Notes under the pieces: generated by a model
What the model was told of the DNA's origin: nothing
The model's database searches: none
The model's input: the letters and a program-made list of their open reading frames with translations, nothing else
Assembly: GCF_040807025.1 (NCBI RefSeq)
Contig: NC_090982.1
Span: forward strand, 81,509,931-81,573,930
Length of the DNA: 64,000 bases
Source of the DNA: Struthio camelus
Taxonomy: Eukaryota; Chordata; Aves; Struthioniformes; Struthionidae
Reading direction: 5' to 3'
Translations under genes and position numbers: made by a program
Shown here: positions 26,166 through 36,661 of the stretch, one piece after another
How the letters are laid out: every line of letters starts with the position of its first letter
Numbering within the stretch: position 1 is the first letter of the stretch

Positions 26166-26459
26166 GTTTGCATTTTTTACCTTTCATGTTGTGAAGCACA
26201 CATCAGCATAAATGGCTTTGGAGGGACTTTATCTCTAATTGAGTCTAAGCAGTGTGCTAACCATTGCTGCAGTATATATAATTATTCCTAGCAAGACCGC
26301 CAGGCGTGGAGGATGAGAGGAGCAAACCTGTTTGCGTGCTGTTTGTATTATGTTGCTTTCTCATCAGTGATGCCAAATGGACAATACGAGGAAAATACTA
26401 GGAAAAAGCCTGCTCAGGAGGTTACTGGTGAGATAGATAGGCTTTCCTGCCTGCATCGG

Positions 26460-26725
26460 AGTTGTGAGCTGGGCTGGTGAGTCCATCCTGACCGAACATT
26501 GCACAGCGCCAGTGTGGTTCGGGACTGGGGTGCAACAAATTTGCAGGTCTCGGAGGGATCCCCAGTGAACCCACGAGCAAATCCCAGCTGCACAGGGAAG
26601 GAGGGAGGGCTGAGCCCAGCGCCGGTACCGGAGAGAGGGGCTGGCAGCTGCAGGGCAGGGAGCCACAGCCACTCGGGCCCTTTTGGGCTGTGCTTCGCTA
26701 TGGGTTATGAGACGGGCTGCGAGAT
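26460..26725. promoter_or_regulatory. GC-rich patch, function unknown
   Basis: Locally about 60% GC by eye with roughly a dozen CpGs, including a GCGCCGGTACCGG cluster near 26618-26630. The overlapping frames on both strands (26364-26672 minus, 26499-26762 plus) are GC artefacts. It could be a regulatory element or a decayed GC-rich mobile-element piece; I could not decide. Confidence 0.25.
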
Positions 26726-29226
26726 GCCAGTAAGGAATGGACTTTTTCCACCCACTTTATAGCTTCTGTGGTCACACAGCAGTCAGCCCAGTACTATTCA
26801 CCCAGCTAAATTTCCTGTCTTCTCTCTCACTACCACCGCCCCCCCCCCTTTTTTTTTTTAAGAGACAGCTAAGAGATGAGCAGTTTGAAAAAAATGCAAT
26901 TGCACCTAGACCAAATTCCTTCAGATAAAGGCAAAAATAAAGGCAAAGACATGTTTGCGCACAGAATGACCTTTGCTGGGAGCAGAAGGGGAGGGGAGCT
27001 GGGATTGTTCATGCACTTCAATCTCAGCTTTGCTAGGTGGGTTTTAACTCTTCATTTTCCCTGCACCTTTACCCTCTTTTTCTCCCAGTAACACCAGGGA
27101 GTCTTTCCCTGTCTGGGGCTCTCCTCATTGCCCTTTTCCTTGACTTTGTCTTGTCACTCCGACCACAGTCTTGTTCTGCCAGATATGTTTCATTTTCTGC
27201 ATGACTTCTTCTGGATGGGCATTTCAAGCTGTGATTTCTAAGCTTGATCTCACACTGTAGATCCTGTTATCTCAGTAAAAAGCTTTAAAGTTCAAAGTGA
27301 GTTGGATGAACAATACTTTAAAAGCAGTGTAAAGTCTAAGCATTCTCTAGGTGGGAGCAGTTCAGAAAAAAAAATGTCAGATGTTTGCATGTTTTCATAT
27401 GGAGAAAGAGCAATTAAAAATAAAGATGCTAGTTTGAGGAATAAAAAATATAGAAAGGGTTATTAAAAGGTCCAAAGAAGTGCATGTAGTTATAATACTG
27501 TAGCCCCATAAACTTGCCACGGGGCTATTGCTGTTTATATTCCCAAGGATTCGCTCATGAACAGAATTTATTCCAAAGCCACTGAACTCCACAGGAGTCC
27601 CTGCTAGACTTTAAGCCAAACTCCTTAACAAGAAAAGGCAGGGATTAACTAGTACGTTATTAGTAGCCATGTGAGGCAATTGTATAACATCATTGGCGTG
27701 AGTCCTGATACAAAGAACAAGGCAGCGTTTCCTTTTCTCCCACTTGTTCCATTCTGCTCTCCTCTACCTGGCCTCCCGATGCGGCTGTGCACCCTGCCTT
27801 GTTCCTCAGGGATTCTCAATAGTCTGTCTAGGGCAGATGCACCTGGAAGTGTGCAAATATAAGGCTTGTGTTTGCTCGTTGTGATGGATTGTGTTGTCAT
27901 CCAACATTTCCTGGCAATAAATCCAAATAGGACCTGACCCTACCATATTCAAAAGCACAGTCTTTCCACTGCTGAGTCTTTGGCAACACTAGTGTTTCTG
28001 ATACTTGTGGGAACAGAACTGAGCTTTGCGAAAATGCAGTTCCCCATGACATGTACCCAGGGTATGATACAAGAGTCAGAGGAAACTTCTCTGAATTTTC
28101 ATACAATTTATGATAAGTAGAGGGCAACTTATTTTACCTGGTGTGAGCGCTTTAAAAGTTTGATGTTTAATCTGAACTCGTGGTCTCTGCCTTTGATTGC
28201 CAAATGCCTTACTCCTCTTATAACCCCTATTTCATCCTATTTCCCCTAGAGTCTATGCCAATATGATAAGAGTTGCCCTCCTCAGGTGTCTCCTCGCAAA
28301 CTGTAGAGGAAATGTTAACACTCTACCTGTGTCTTAGATTGCCAAAGTTAGCGACATGAGTCTGTCCTCAGGTTTAAGCACGTCACAAATGAGATATCAG
28401 CCTAGAACCATAATGCCAATTGACTCCAGTAGAACTATGCAGAGCAGATATCTTAGTATCTCCTCTAATTTATAAGAAAGTTACTCTGTTAAAGTCCCTA
28501 GAGTCACAATGGTACATGACCACATTAATGACTGTTTCTACGTACACTTCAGGGCTGGACCAGTCTGTGGTAGACCCTTCACACCTAGCTGCGAGTGTTC
28601 ACCCTAGCTGTGGCACAACTGTGAGACAGGAACGTTGTCCCACAGACCCCATCCCAGCAGACGAGGACAAAAAAAAAAAAAAAAAAATCTATCAAAGAAC
28701 ATAGCAGCCCCTCTTCTTCCTGTATTTCTTGATTTCTTTCCAAAGAAATCCAAAACATATAGGGGAACCATACAGCAGAGGAATATTGAACTTTCATCTC
28801 TAATCCTAGGAAGGAAGGAGGGAGGGAGGAAGGTTACCAAAGCAGTAGATCAAAACTGCCTTAAACCTATCTTCACCGAAGGTAGATGCATTGTGTGGCA
28901 CATGCTGAAGACTTAGTTTTGTAATTGCCTTGATTGGGAGCTGGCTGCACTGGGTAATCACTTCTGTTTGGACCCTTACATCAATGATCTTTCCTACAGA
29001 AAACATAGTTTGATGGCAGGCAGTATGGTACATCATTATGTCATTCTGACACGAATCTTGGATGTTCCCAGGACCCACCCTATTCCTATATTCATTCACA
29101 GACACTCTGTGTTGGCCACTGTCAAATAGATATACTGGACTAAATGTACGCTCTTATGGCAAAAGACCGGAGTAATAGATGAGCAGTGTGCTTGGATTTG
29201 TTTGTGGAAGCTATTTGATGATAATT
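26726..29226. other. Noncoding DNA with small low-complexity tracts
   Basis: A C-run then T-run lies at about 26839-26860, poly-A (19 A) at about 28669-28687, and a GGAA/GGGA tract at about 28809-28833. No gene was recognised; open frames up to 99 codons lack domains. Confidence 0.45.
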
Positions 29227-31401
29227 TGCCAAGCTCCCCTTGGCTGCAGTGACCATGAGATGGTGGAGTTCAGGATCCTGCAAGGAGGGAGCAGGGCAAT
29301 GAGTAGGATTGCAACGCTGGACTTCAGGAGAGCTGACTTTGGCCTCTTCAGGAACCTAATTAGGGGAATCTCCTGGGGTAGGGCCCTAGAAGGGAGAGGG
29401 GTCCAAGAAAGCTGGTTAATATTCAAGCATCACTTCCTCCAGGCTCAAGAGCAGTGCATCCCTATGAGGAAGAAGTCCAGCAAAGTGGGCAGGAGACCTG
29501 CATGGATGTGCAAGGAACTCCTGGCAAAGCTCCAACAGAAGCAGGAAGTCCACAGAATGTGGAAAAGGGGACAGGCCACTTGGGAGGAATACGGGGACGT
29601 TGTCAGAGTGTGCAGGGATGCAACAAGGAAGGCTAAGGCCCAGTTGGAATTAAATCTGGCAAGGGATGTCAAGGACAACAAGAAGGCCTTCTTCAAAGAC
29701 ATCAGGAGCAAAAGGAAGACTAGGGAAAACGTGGGCCTGCTGCTGAATGGGGCGGGTGCCCTGGTGACAAAGGATACAGAGAAGGCAGAGTTATTGAATG
29801 CTGCCTTTGCTTCCGTCTTCCCTGCTAAGGCCAGTCCTGAGGAATTCCAGACCTTGGAGGCAAGAGAGGAAGGCTGGAGAAAGGAAGACTCTCCCTTGGG
29901 GGAGGAGGATCAGGTTAGAGATCTCTTATCCAAACTTGACACCCATAAATCCATGGGCCCCGATGGGATGCACCCACGAGTGCTGAGGGAGCTGGCGGAT
30001 GTTATCGCTAGGCCACCCTCCATCCTCTTGGAAAGGTCCTGGAGATCAGGAGAGGTGCCTGAGGACTGGAAGAAAGCCAATGTCACACCAGTCTTCAAAA
30101 AGGGCAAGAAGGAGGAGCCAGGAAACTACAGGCCTGTCAGCCTCACCTCCATCCCTGGAAAGGTGATGGAACAGCTCCTCCTGGAGGTCCTCACTAAGCA
30201 TCTGGAGGACAAGAAGGTGATCAGGAGTAGTCAGCATGGATTCACCAAAGGGAAATCATGCTTGACCAATCTGATAGCCTTCTAGGATGGAATGACTGGC
30301 TGGGGAGATGAGGGCAGAGCAGTGGATGTTGTCTTTCTGGACTTCAGCAAGGCTTTTGACACTGTCTCCCATCACATCCTCCTAGGTAAGCTCAGGAAGT
30401 GTGGGCTAGACAAGTGGACAGTGAGGTGGATTGAGAACTGGCTGGATGGCCGAGCTCAGAGGGTTGTGATCAGTGGCGCAGAGTCTCGTTGGAGGCCTGT
30501 AGCTAGTGGTGTCTCCCAGGGGTCAATCCTGGGTCCAGTCTTGTTCAATATATTCATCAATGACCTGGAGGAAGGGACAGAGTGCACCCTCAGCAAGTTT
30601 GCTGATGATACTAAACTGGGGGGAGAGGCTAACACACCAGAAGACTGTGCTGCCATTCAGAGGGACCTGGACAGGCTGGAGAGGTGGGCGGAGAGGAACC
30701 TCATGAAATTCAACAAGGGCAAGTGCAAGGTCCTGCACCTAGGCAGGAATAATCCCCTGCACCAGGACAGGCTGGGGGTTGACCTGCTGGAAAGTAGCTC
30801 TGCCAAGAAGGACCTGGGAGTGCTGGTGGACAACAAGTTAAGCATGAGGCAGCAGTGTGCCCTTGTGGCCAAGAAGGCCAATGGTCTCCTGGGGTGCATT
30901 AGGCAGAGTGTTGCCAGCAGGCCGAGGGAGGTGATCCTGCCCCTCTCCTCAGCCCTGGGGAGGCCTCACCTGGAGTACTGTGTCCAGTTCTGGGCTCCCC
31001 GGGACAAGAGAGACATGGCACTCCTGGAGAGAGTCCAGCGGAGGGCTACCAAGATGATTAGAGGGCTGGAGCATCTCTCCTATGGAGAAAGGCTGCAAGA
31101 GCTGGGCCTGTTCAGCCTGGAGAAGAGAAGATTGAGAGGGGATCTCATCAACGTGTACAAGTATCTGAAGGGGGAGTGTCAAGAGGATGAGGCCAGCCTC
31201 TTCTCCGTGGTGCCCAGTAACAGGACAAGAGGCAACGGGCAGAAACTGAACCACAGGCAGTTCCATCTGAACCTGAGGAAAAACTTCTTCACTGTGAGGG
31301 TGACAGAGCATTGGAACAGGTTGCCCAGAGAGGTGGTGGAGTCTCCTTCCCTGGAGATATTCAAAACCCGTCTGGATGCGATCCTGGGCAATGTGCTCTA
31401 G
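29227..31401 (+). pseudogene. CR1 ORF2 fragment: end of endonuclease plus reverse transcriptase, one internal stop
   Basis: ORF2 of CR1 encodes an apurinic-like endonuclease and a reverse transcriptase that copies the element RNA at a nicked chromosomal site. The frame is open from 29179 to 30282, meets TAG at 30283-30285, and continues in the same frame to TAG at 31399-31401. Counting codons from 29179, the endonuclease C-terminal SDHE lies at 24-27. RT signatures include HKSMGPDG near 256-263 and NYRPVSLTS at 316-324. After the stop come [24 protein letters not shown] and the catalytic FADD (30598-30609). The C-terminal region ends with the LEIFKTRLD block. The stop falls where the family usually has an aromatic residue after 'LIAF', so a single base change explains it. 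The N-terminal endonuclease is missing, so the copy cannot be autonomous. Confidence 0.95.
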
Positions 31402-31464
31402 GTGACCCTGCTTGAGGAGGGAGGTTGGACTAGATGATCTCCAGAGGTCCCTTCCAACCTAAAC

Positions 31465-31490
31465 GATTCTGTGATTCTGTGATTCTGTGA
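31465..31490 (+). repeat. CR1 terminal octamer repeat (ATTCTGTG)3
   Basis: Three tandem copies of ATTCTGTG directly follow the CR1 3' UTR. This short tandem repeat replaces the poly-A tail in CR1 elements, is recognised by the reverse transcriptase, and fixes the 3' end and orientation of the insertion. Confidence 0.95.
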
Positions 31491-31715
31491 TTTACCAAGA
31501 GTAAATACAATTCTCATAGAAGTATTAAATCACAACAGTCGCAGAGGCAGCAGTGGTGTGCAAAGAAACAGCAGCAACCTAAATTTGCAGCAAATATCGT
31601 TGGTGATAGAGAACTTGATTTGGATCAGTTCTGACTGAAGTCACTGATGTCAAAGTTTTCCTTTTGTAGAACTGTATTCATTCTTCTAAGCCCCAAAAGT
31701 GACAAAAGTAATAAA

Positions 31716-31771
31716 GCTTTTTACAAATTCCTCATATCTTCAATATGCTAAGCAAGCCCCTTACCTGCAAA
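31716..31771 (-). repeat. Inverted repeat, left arm (~56 bp)
   Basis: Its reverse complement matches 33351-33405 with two substitutions and one single-base indel. The sequence holds an internal palindrome CATAT-tgaag-ATATG and, in the other copy, GGTAAG ... CTTACC. I do not know the family. Confidence 0.85.
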
Positions 31772-33350
31772 GAAATTGAAATGGCCCTGAAAGACACGCA
31801 CATATTTTTGTTTATCTGTTCAAATTGCCTTCATTTCTGTTCTTAAGCTACATTTTACAAGAGTGAAAGCAATTAAACCTTCATTGTCCAAGCTTTCAAG
31901 TCAGTATGGCAGCACTGTCATGCATCCATTTCTTCTGGGAATAGGCTAATTCTCAGTCATATTGCTAAACAGATAAATGCGGCTCCCTAGGTTAATCTTG
32001 TGTTATTATTGAGTGACATTCAAATGTTTGCATCAGTTCAGAACTGCAGACTGTTCCTTAGTTAAACGTCTTTTATATTATGAAAATAACCATGATTTGC
32101 AAACGAGGAACATAGCTGGCAAATTCTAAGAAATAAAAAGGAAAAGAGAAACAAAATAGAGAGGGTTAATTTATTAGTTCTTGTGATTCAGAGGAAGAAA
32201 ATCAGGATGTACTGCGTGCTATTTAATTTGTAGCTAATGACATTCATTATAATGACACATTAGGCATTCAGAGCTTTGTCTTCTATTGTTTTGTGGAATG
32301 TTGGCATGTGCAGGTTTTCAAATGAAGTAGAGTTACATTATATTATATTATATTTATCATATTGGGCGGAGGAAAATTATTTCTACAGAAGCAACTGCCA
32401 AAATTCGGTGAGGGAAGATCCTGTATGGATCTAGATTGGATAAAGATGGCTACTTCATGTACAGAGACACCATATAGGATAATCTTTATTCTTGTCTTAT
32501 ATCAAGCATTGACGAAGTGCTTAAATCAGTTTCAACCAAAAAAAAGTTGTAGGAAACTAAACTTTGACCCTACCTGCCAGAGAAAGGGGAATGAAAACCT
32601 CCTTTATAGGACCATCTTGGCAGTCTATTTTAGGGAATATTATTTGCAGTGTTTTATAACCACTTGCCTGGTTCTGGCACTGGTCTTATTATGGGGAAAT
32701 AAGTCATATGTTTCAGAGTCTCATCTAAAGTGGAAGGGGGAGAAGTTTTGGTGCTTGATCCTCCAGTAATTATAATGAAGTGGAATATCCTCTATAAGTT
32801 GCTGTGGTGGTACAATATACAGTGATTTTTCAAAAGACTCACAACTAGGAAAACTTAGAAGTAGCAAAAACTTAGCAAACTTCTGTCACAGTTGAGTGCT
32901 GGAGCAAACACTGTATCTCAATGAGTCTATAAGTAGACTAGACAACTCAATAGAGTTTACACAGTGCAAGAAAATAGTTTTTTTTCAGAAAGACATCTCA
33001 GATACAAGGGTATCTCCTACTAGGTTTAGCATTTGTTTATTTTGCAGACCAAGTAAATTGAAAACACGGTTACTGAAAGGAAGAAATTGGAATAGTTTAC
33101 AAAGATATTTTAACAGCTAATATACATTCTGCATGTATGCTTCATCCTAAAACTGTACCTTCTTATTTTATCTGCATAACTTGATTTGAGGAAGGATAAT
33201 TTAGGCTTAAAAAAAGTGTATTTTTAATACTCTAAATACCCTAAAAATGGTTAAATAGAAATCCACATAGTTTAAACATGCAAAGATTCCAAGTTTTCAA
33301 GCTTGCACACTGAGTTAGTGTAAGAGGTTTTCAGCACTGAGGCTCTACAG

Positions 33351-33405
33351 TTTGCAGGTAAGGGGCTTGCTTACCATATTGAAGATATGAGGAATCTGTA
33401 AAAGC
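33351..33405 (+). repeat. Inverted repeat, right arm (~55 bp)
   Basis: This is the partner of 31716-31771, about 1.6 kb away on the opposite strand. Outside the 55 bp the flanks diverge, though a weak 'agaatgaa...' similarity may continue outward with a gap. It could be terminal inverted repeats of a decayed DNA transposon, a dispersed short repeat, or a duplicated functional element. Confidence 0.85.
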
Positions 33406-33564
33406 AGAATGAACTGAGCTTCATCTTTAATCATTTAACTTGCCCAGGAAATCAGTCAGTAGTTCAAACGTATCCAAGGAATAAAGCCTTAGTAGAGGAG
33501 GCCTAGGAGAAAAACCTACAGTTTCACTAGAGCTAAAACTTCTTTTCAGTAACTTTAATTCTCA

Positions 33565-34173
33565 GTAGTGTGCCCTGACAGCGTGCATGTGCAGAGGTGA
33601 AGGAGCATGTACCAAGATGACAAAGTGATTCTTCCCCTCTACTCAGCACTGGTGAGGTCATGTCTGGGGTGTTGTGTGCAGTTCTGGGCTCCCTAGTACA
33701 AGAGAGGCATGTTCTTGCTGTATCAAGTCCAGTGAAGGGGCTCAAAAATGATTAAGGGAGTGGAGCATCTCTCATGTGAGAAGAGGCTGGGGAGAGGCGT
33801 GAATGTTTTGCCTGCAGAAAAGAAGGCTCAGGGGGATCAACAGCAATATATATACACTTCTGAAGTAAAGAGGACAGACCCACACTCTTCTTAATGGTGG
33901 TCAGTGGCAGGACGAGAGGCAACGGGAACAAACTGAAACACAGGAAATTCTGCCTGAACATAAGAAAATACTTTTTTACTGTGACGGTGGTTGAACACTG
34001 GAACAGGTTGCTCAGAGAGGCTGCGGACTCTCCGTCCTTGGAGTTATTCAAAACTGACTGGTCACGATCCTAGGCAACCTGCTGCAGCTGACCCTGCTTG
34101 AGCAGGGGGGTTGGACCGCACGATCCCCAGGGGTTGCCGCCGACCTGAATCGTTCTGTTATTCTGTGCTTCTG
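33565..34173 (+). mobile_element. CR1 LINE 3' end, decayed
   Basis: The last ~600 bp of an avian CR1 in plus orientation. Recognisable blocks are 'gtgtgccctgac' at the start, 'gttctgggctccctagta', 'aatgattaagggagtggagc', 'acaggttgctcagagagg', 'tggagttattcaaaactgac', 'ttgagcaggggggttgga', and the tail GTTCTGTTATTCTGTGCTTC (decayed octamers). It has more indels and stops than the 29.2-kb copy and no usable open frame, so it is older or of another subfamily. Minus-strand frames across it are shadows. Confidence 0.92.
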
Positions 34174-35499
34174 CAAAGACACTGGCTGCCAACCTGGAAG
34201 CTGCATAAAATAAGCAACCTTTCTCCAGTCTGCACTGTGCACCTCTTTGAGGTACAGCCGCCCCAGCAGAACTCTGGCACAATGTTCCTAAACAGGTATC
34301 TCACCAACACCAGCTACCGCTACAGCAGCTAGTGCCAGTACGGCTCATGAGAGATAACTGACATCCTCTATATATATATTTTTTTTTTTTAAATCAAGGG
34401 GGAAACTGCTTTGAGAGGCAGCAACTCCCGCCTCGCACTCTGAAATCTAAATTAACATGGCAAACTGCCATGATTTTCAATATTGATTTACAGCCACGTC
34501 CCAGTTCATAAACCTGCAGTGGTGACTTCTGCTGTCACATTGTATGTGTGTAGTCAAGAAATAGTGTTTTAAGTCATAAAACAATAATTCAGGAAATGGA
34601 AGTGTTAGAAATCATCAGTGTGTTGAACTAAACCGCATGAGCATTTAACTTGTGCCTGATGTGTGCTATTCCATACTATTGCCAATACTAGAACAAAAAC
34701 TGTGCACCATGCAATTTTAATAAGAAGAAAAATAGGAAGAAAACAAGTTTAGTTTCAAACTCTTTTAAATCAATAGGAGAAGTTCCATTCCTTTTCAATT
34801 AGGCCTTTTTAAAGGATTGTGATTTTATCAATCGGTATGAAATGCCAAACAAAGATCAGAACTGATTTTCCCTTGCCTTCATCGTGGTCAGATAATTTTA
34901 CCTGGACCACATGAGCTGATTAAACTATTGTTGTGATCTGGTATCATTTTACACTAATATTCTCCTTGGATAAGGTGGTAAGAGAGAAGGGAGAAATGGC
35001 TTCACCGTTAACAAAACCAATTTCAAACTCTTCCCTTTGATCCAGTGATGAGCTCTGTCATGATTACTAAGAGATACATTAATTAATGTGCTGAAAGTCA
35101 ATAGAGTAAGTAAAGTAACTATTGATTAGCCTTTGTGAACACGAACACACTGGAGAGAAGTCTAGACATAATGCTTATTAAAAACAAATACTGCAGTATT
35201 GCACAATAATAGGTATAACAATTTGGCTTCCAATAGCATTTAGAGTCATTACCATAGAATATTGCAGTGTTTTTTTTTTGTGAGAATGAGTGTACCTGAC
35301 ATGCTCAGAAACACATCTTCAGCCGCTTCTGTGGAACTAATCTGTATATCATCAGCTCATCAGCCAGCAGCTTTATCTATTATTTATTCTCTGGTCATAT
35401 GTTTTAAAAGAGCTCTTTGCTGGGATTTTTTTTTGTTTGTTTTGTTTTACAACTTGCAATCTGACACTGTTACTTTAAAGAATACCTGCTTAAAAGAGA
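34174..35499. other. Noncoding DNA, nothing recognised
   Basis: A poly-T tract is at about 34379-34390. No gene or repeat family was recognised. Confidence 0.45.
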
Positions 35500-36150
35500 G
35501 ATTTGTTCAAGAGAAGTGTGTGTGTATGTCCAACTGAACTGAACATGGTTATTTCTCAACAGTTACTGATTTCATTTGTCACTTTATTGCTGGAGTCAGG
35601 GGAGTGGATTAAGGCACAGGATGTCACTGTCACTTTAAGAGAGCATCCTTTTTGGAAAGCCAGTTTATTGTTTGGTGTTTATTTGAATAAAAAGCTCTTC
35701 TTTGAAATGTGAGCAGTTTCCTGAAAGCAGGCAGAAACAGCACAGTATCCTTCATGGGAAAGAGAATGATTCAGTGCACCAAGTAAACAATAGAATTTGC
35801 TAAAATCCACTCGTGTCTGTGCAGAAATGAAGGGATGCGGCATCATTATAATCAAATCCATAAAGCACAGTGACAGCCAGAAGTCCAAGTCCAAGGCAGT
35901 GCTATTGGTTATATCGACCAATGGAAACTTTTCCTTAGGAGAAAGTCTGCTATTCATCAGTCTGAGATTTGCATGGGATTGGGTGTGCTATTTGTCCATG
36001 CAGGATTCTCATGAGACTGATCAGCGAATAGCAAGGAACAAATTATTAAAGGACAAAGATGGCTGTTTCAAGTTCCAGTTTTGTATTTATTCAGATTACT
36101 ATTTGGTGGAGGTACTAATCAGCTGTTGTTCCTATCTATTCTGTTAAGGG
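35500..36150. promoter_or_regulatory. Stop-poor block with octamer and CCAAT palindrome; candidate conserved noncoding element
   Basis: Frames are open on both strands over about 600 bp (35503-35712 and 35797-36147 plus, 35679-35957 minus) without any protein-family signal. It includes a perfect POU-type octamer ATTTGCAT (35967-35974) and an inverted CCAAT pair, ATTGGT-7 nt-ACCAAT (35904-35922). Such a pattern can reflect a constrained enhancer, but constraint cannot be shown from one sequence. Confidence 0.2.
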
Positions 36151-36191
36151 AGAGATACTGGGATTAAAGTCACTGGAAAGTCATTGATCTC

Positions 36192-36661
36192 TGTTGAGAG
36201 AAGCTACAAAGGTTGGTGTCTCCGGTGGGCTCTGGCCCTGGGGACCCTGCTGCCCAGGGATGCGCTCCAGCCCAGAGCGCAGGGACCCAGGGTCACCCCA
36301 TCGCAGACAGTTGCAGTGAGGGAGGTTACATGGGAAGAGGGTTAAGGAGGGGTTTGATCAGGGGACGGGACAGATGAGGGTGACCAGGCTCAGGCCCGGC
36401 CAGAGCAGCGCCCTGATGGCAGCTGCCCGTGCGACCGGCCCCTTCACACCCTCCTCGCTGTCCCCTCTCTGCTCCTCCCCATCCCTTTCCCTGAATGTCC
36501 CTTAACAAGTTTTGCATAGTCCCACAGTCCCCGTGAACGATCCAAAATCCTCACATCTGTCTTCTTACCAGTTACAAGATCGCGCTGGCTCTCCCTAAAC
36601 CTGTGCTGGGGTTTTCTTACCTCCCAAGGCCAACAAACGGAGACTTTTGGTCCTTGCCACA
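36192..36661 (-). mobile_element. Candidate solo LTR of an avian endogenous retrovirus
   Basis: A ~470-bp GC-rich block bounded by TGT...ACA on either strand, flanked by ATCTC on the left and GTCTC on the right. That is a plausible 5-bp target-site duplication with one transition. Read on the minus strand it runs in the same block order as the element at 37864-38187: a 'gcaaggaccaaaa'-like start, 'ctggtaagaagacagatgtg', 'gaggatttt', 'actatgcaaaacttgttaag', 'ggaggagcagaga', then an 'agcccaccggag' to 'caaca' end. No internal viral genes remain. No clear TATA box or AATAAA was found in this copy. A 22-bp repeat just beyond the right end (36669-36682) makes that boundary uncertain. Confidence 0.5.

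Larger units (their letters stand above)
29227..31492 (+). mobile_element. CR1 non-LTR retrotransposon (LINE), 5'-truncated
   Basis: A chicken-repeat-1 element inserted in plus orientation, about 2.26 kb of a family whose full length is about 4.5 kb. The left junction falls inside the endonuclease coding region, just before the GCSDHE motif. The right end is the short CR1 3' UTR (with 'ccagaggtcccttccaacc') followed by three ATTCTGTG octamers. CR1 has no poly-A tail, and 5' truncation is the normal result of target-primed reverse transcription. No target-site duplication is apparent, as usual for CR1. GC content is markedly above the flanks. One in-frame stop and otherwise well-conserved coding sequence suggest a comparatively recent insertion. 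Confidence 0.97.
31493..33564. other. Noncoding DNA containing an inverted 55-bp repeat pair
   Basis: Between two CR1 elements, with no recognised gene. It contains both arms of the inverted pair described below and an open frame at 32362-32769 (135 codons) with a hydrophobic C-terminal half but no recognisable domain. A TTATA-rich patch is at about 32335-32356. Confidence 0.45.

Noticed and set aside
29211..31391. Many minus-strand and off-frame open frames of 60-120 codons
   Set aside because: Shadows of the CR1 ORF2 plus-strand frame.
36326..36517. Minus-strand Gly/Arg-rich open frame
   Set aside because: It lies within the GC-rich LTR-like sequence and has no protein-family similarity.
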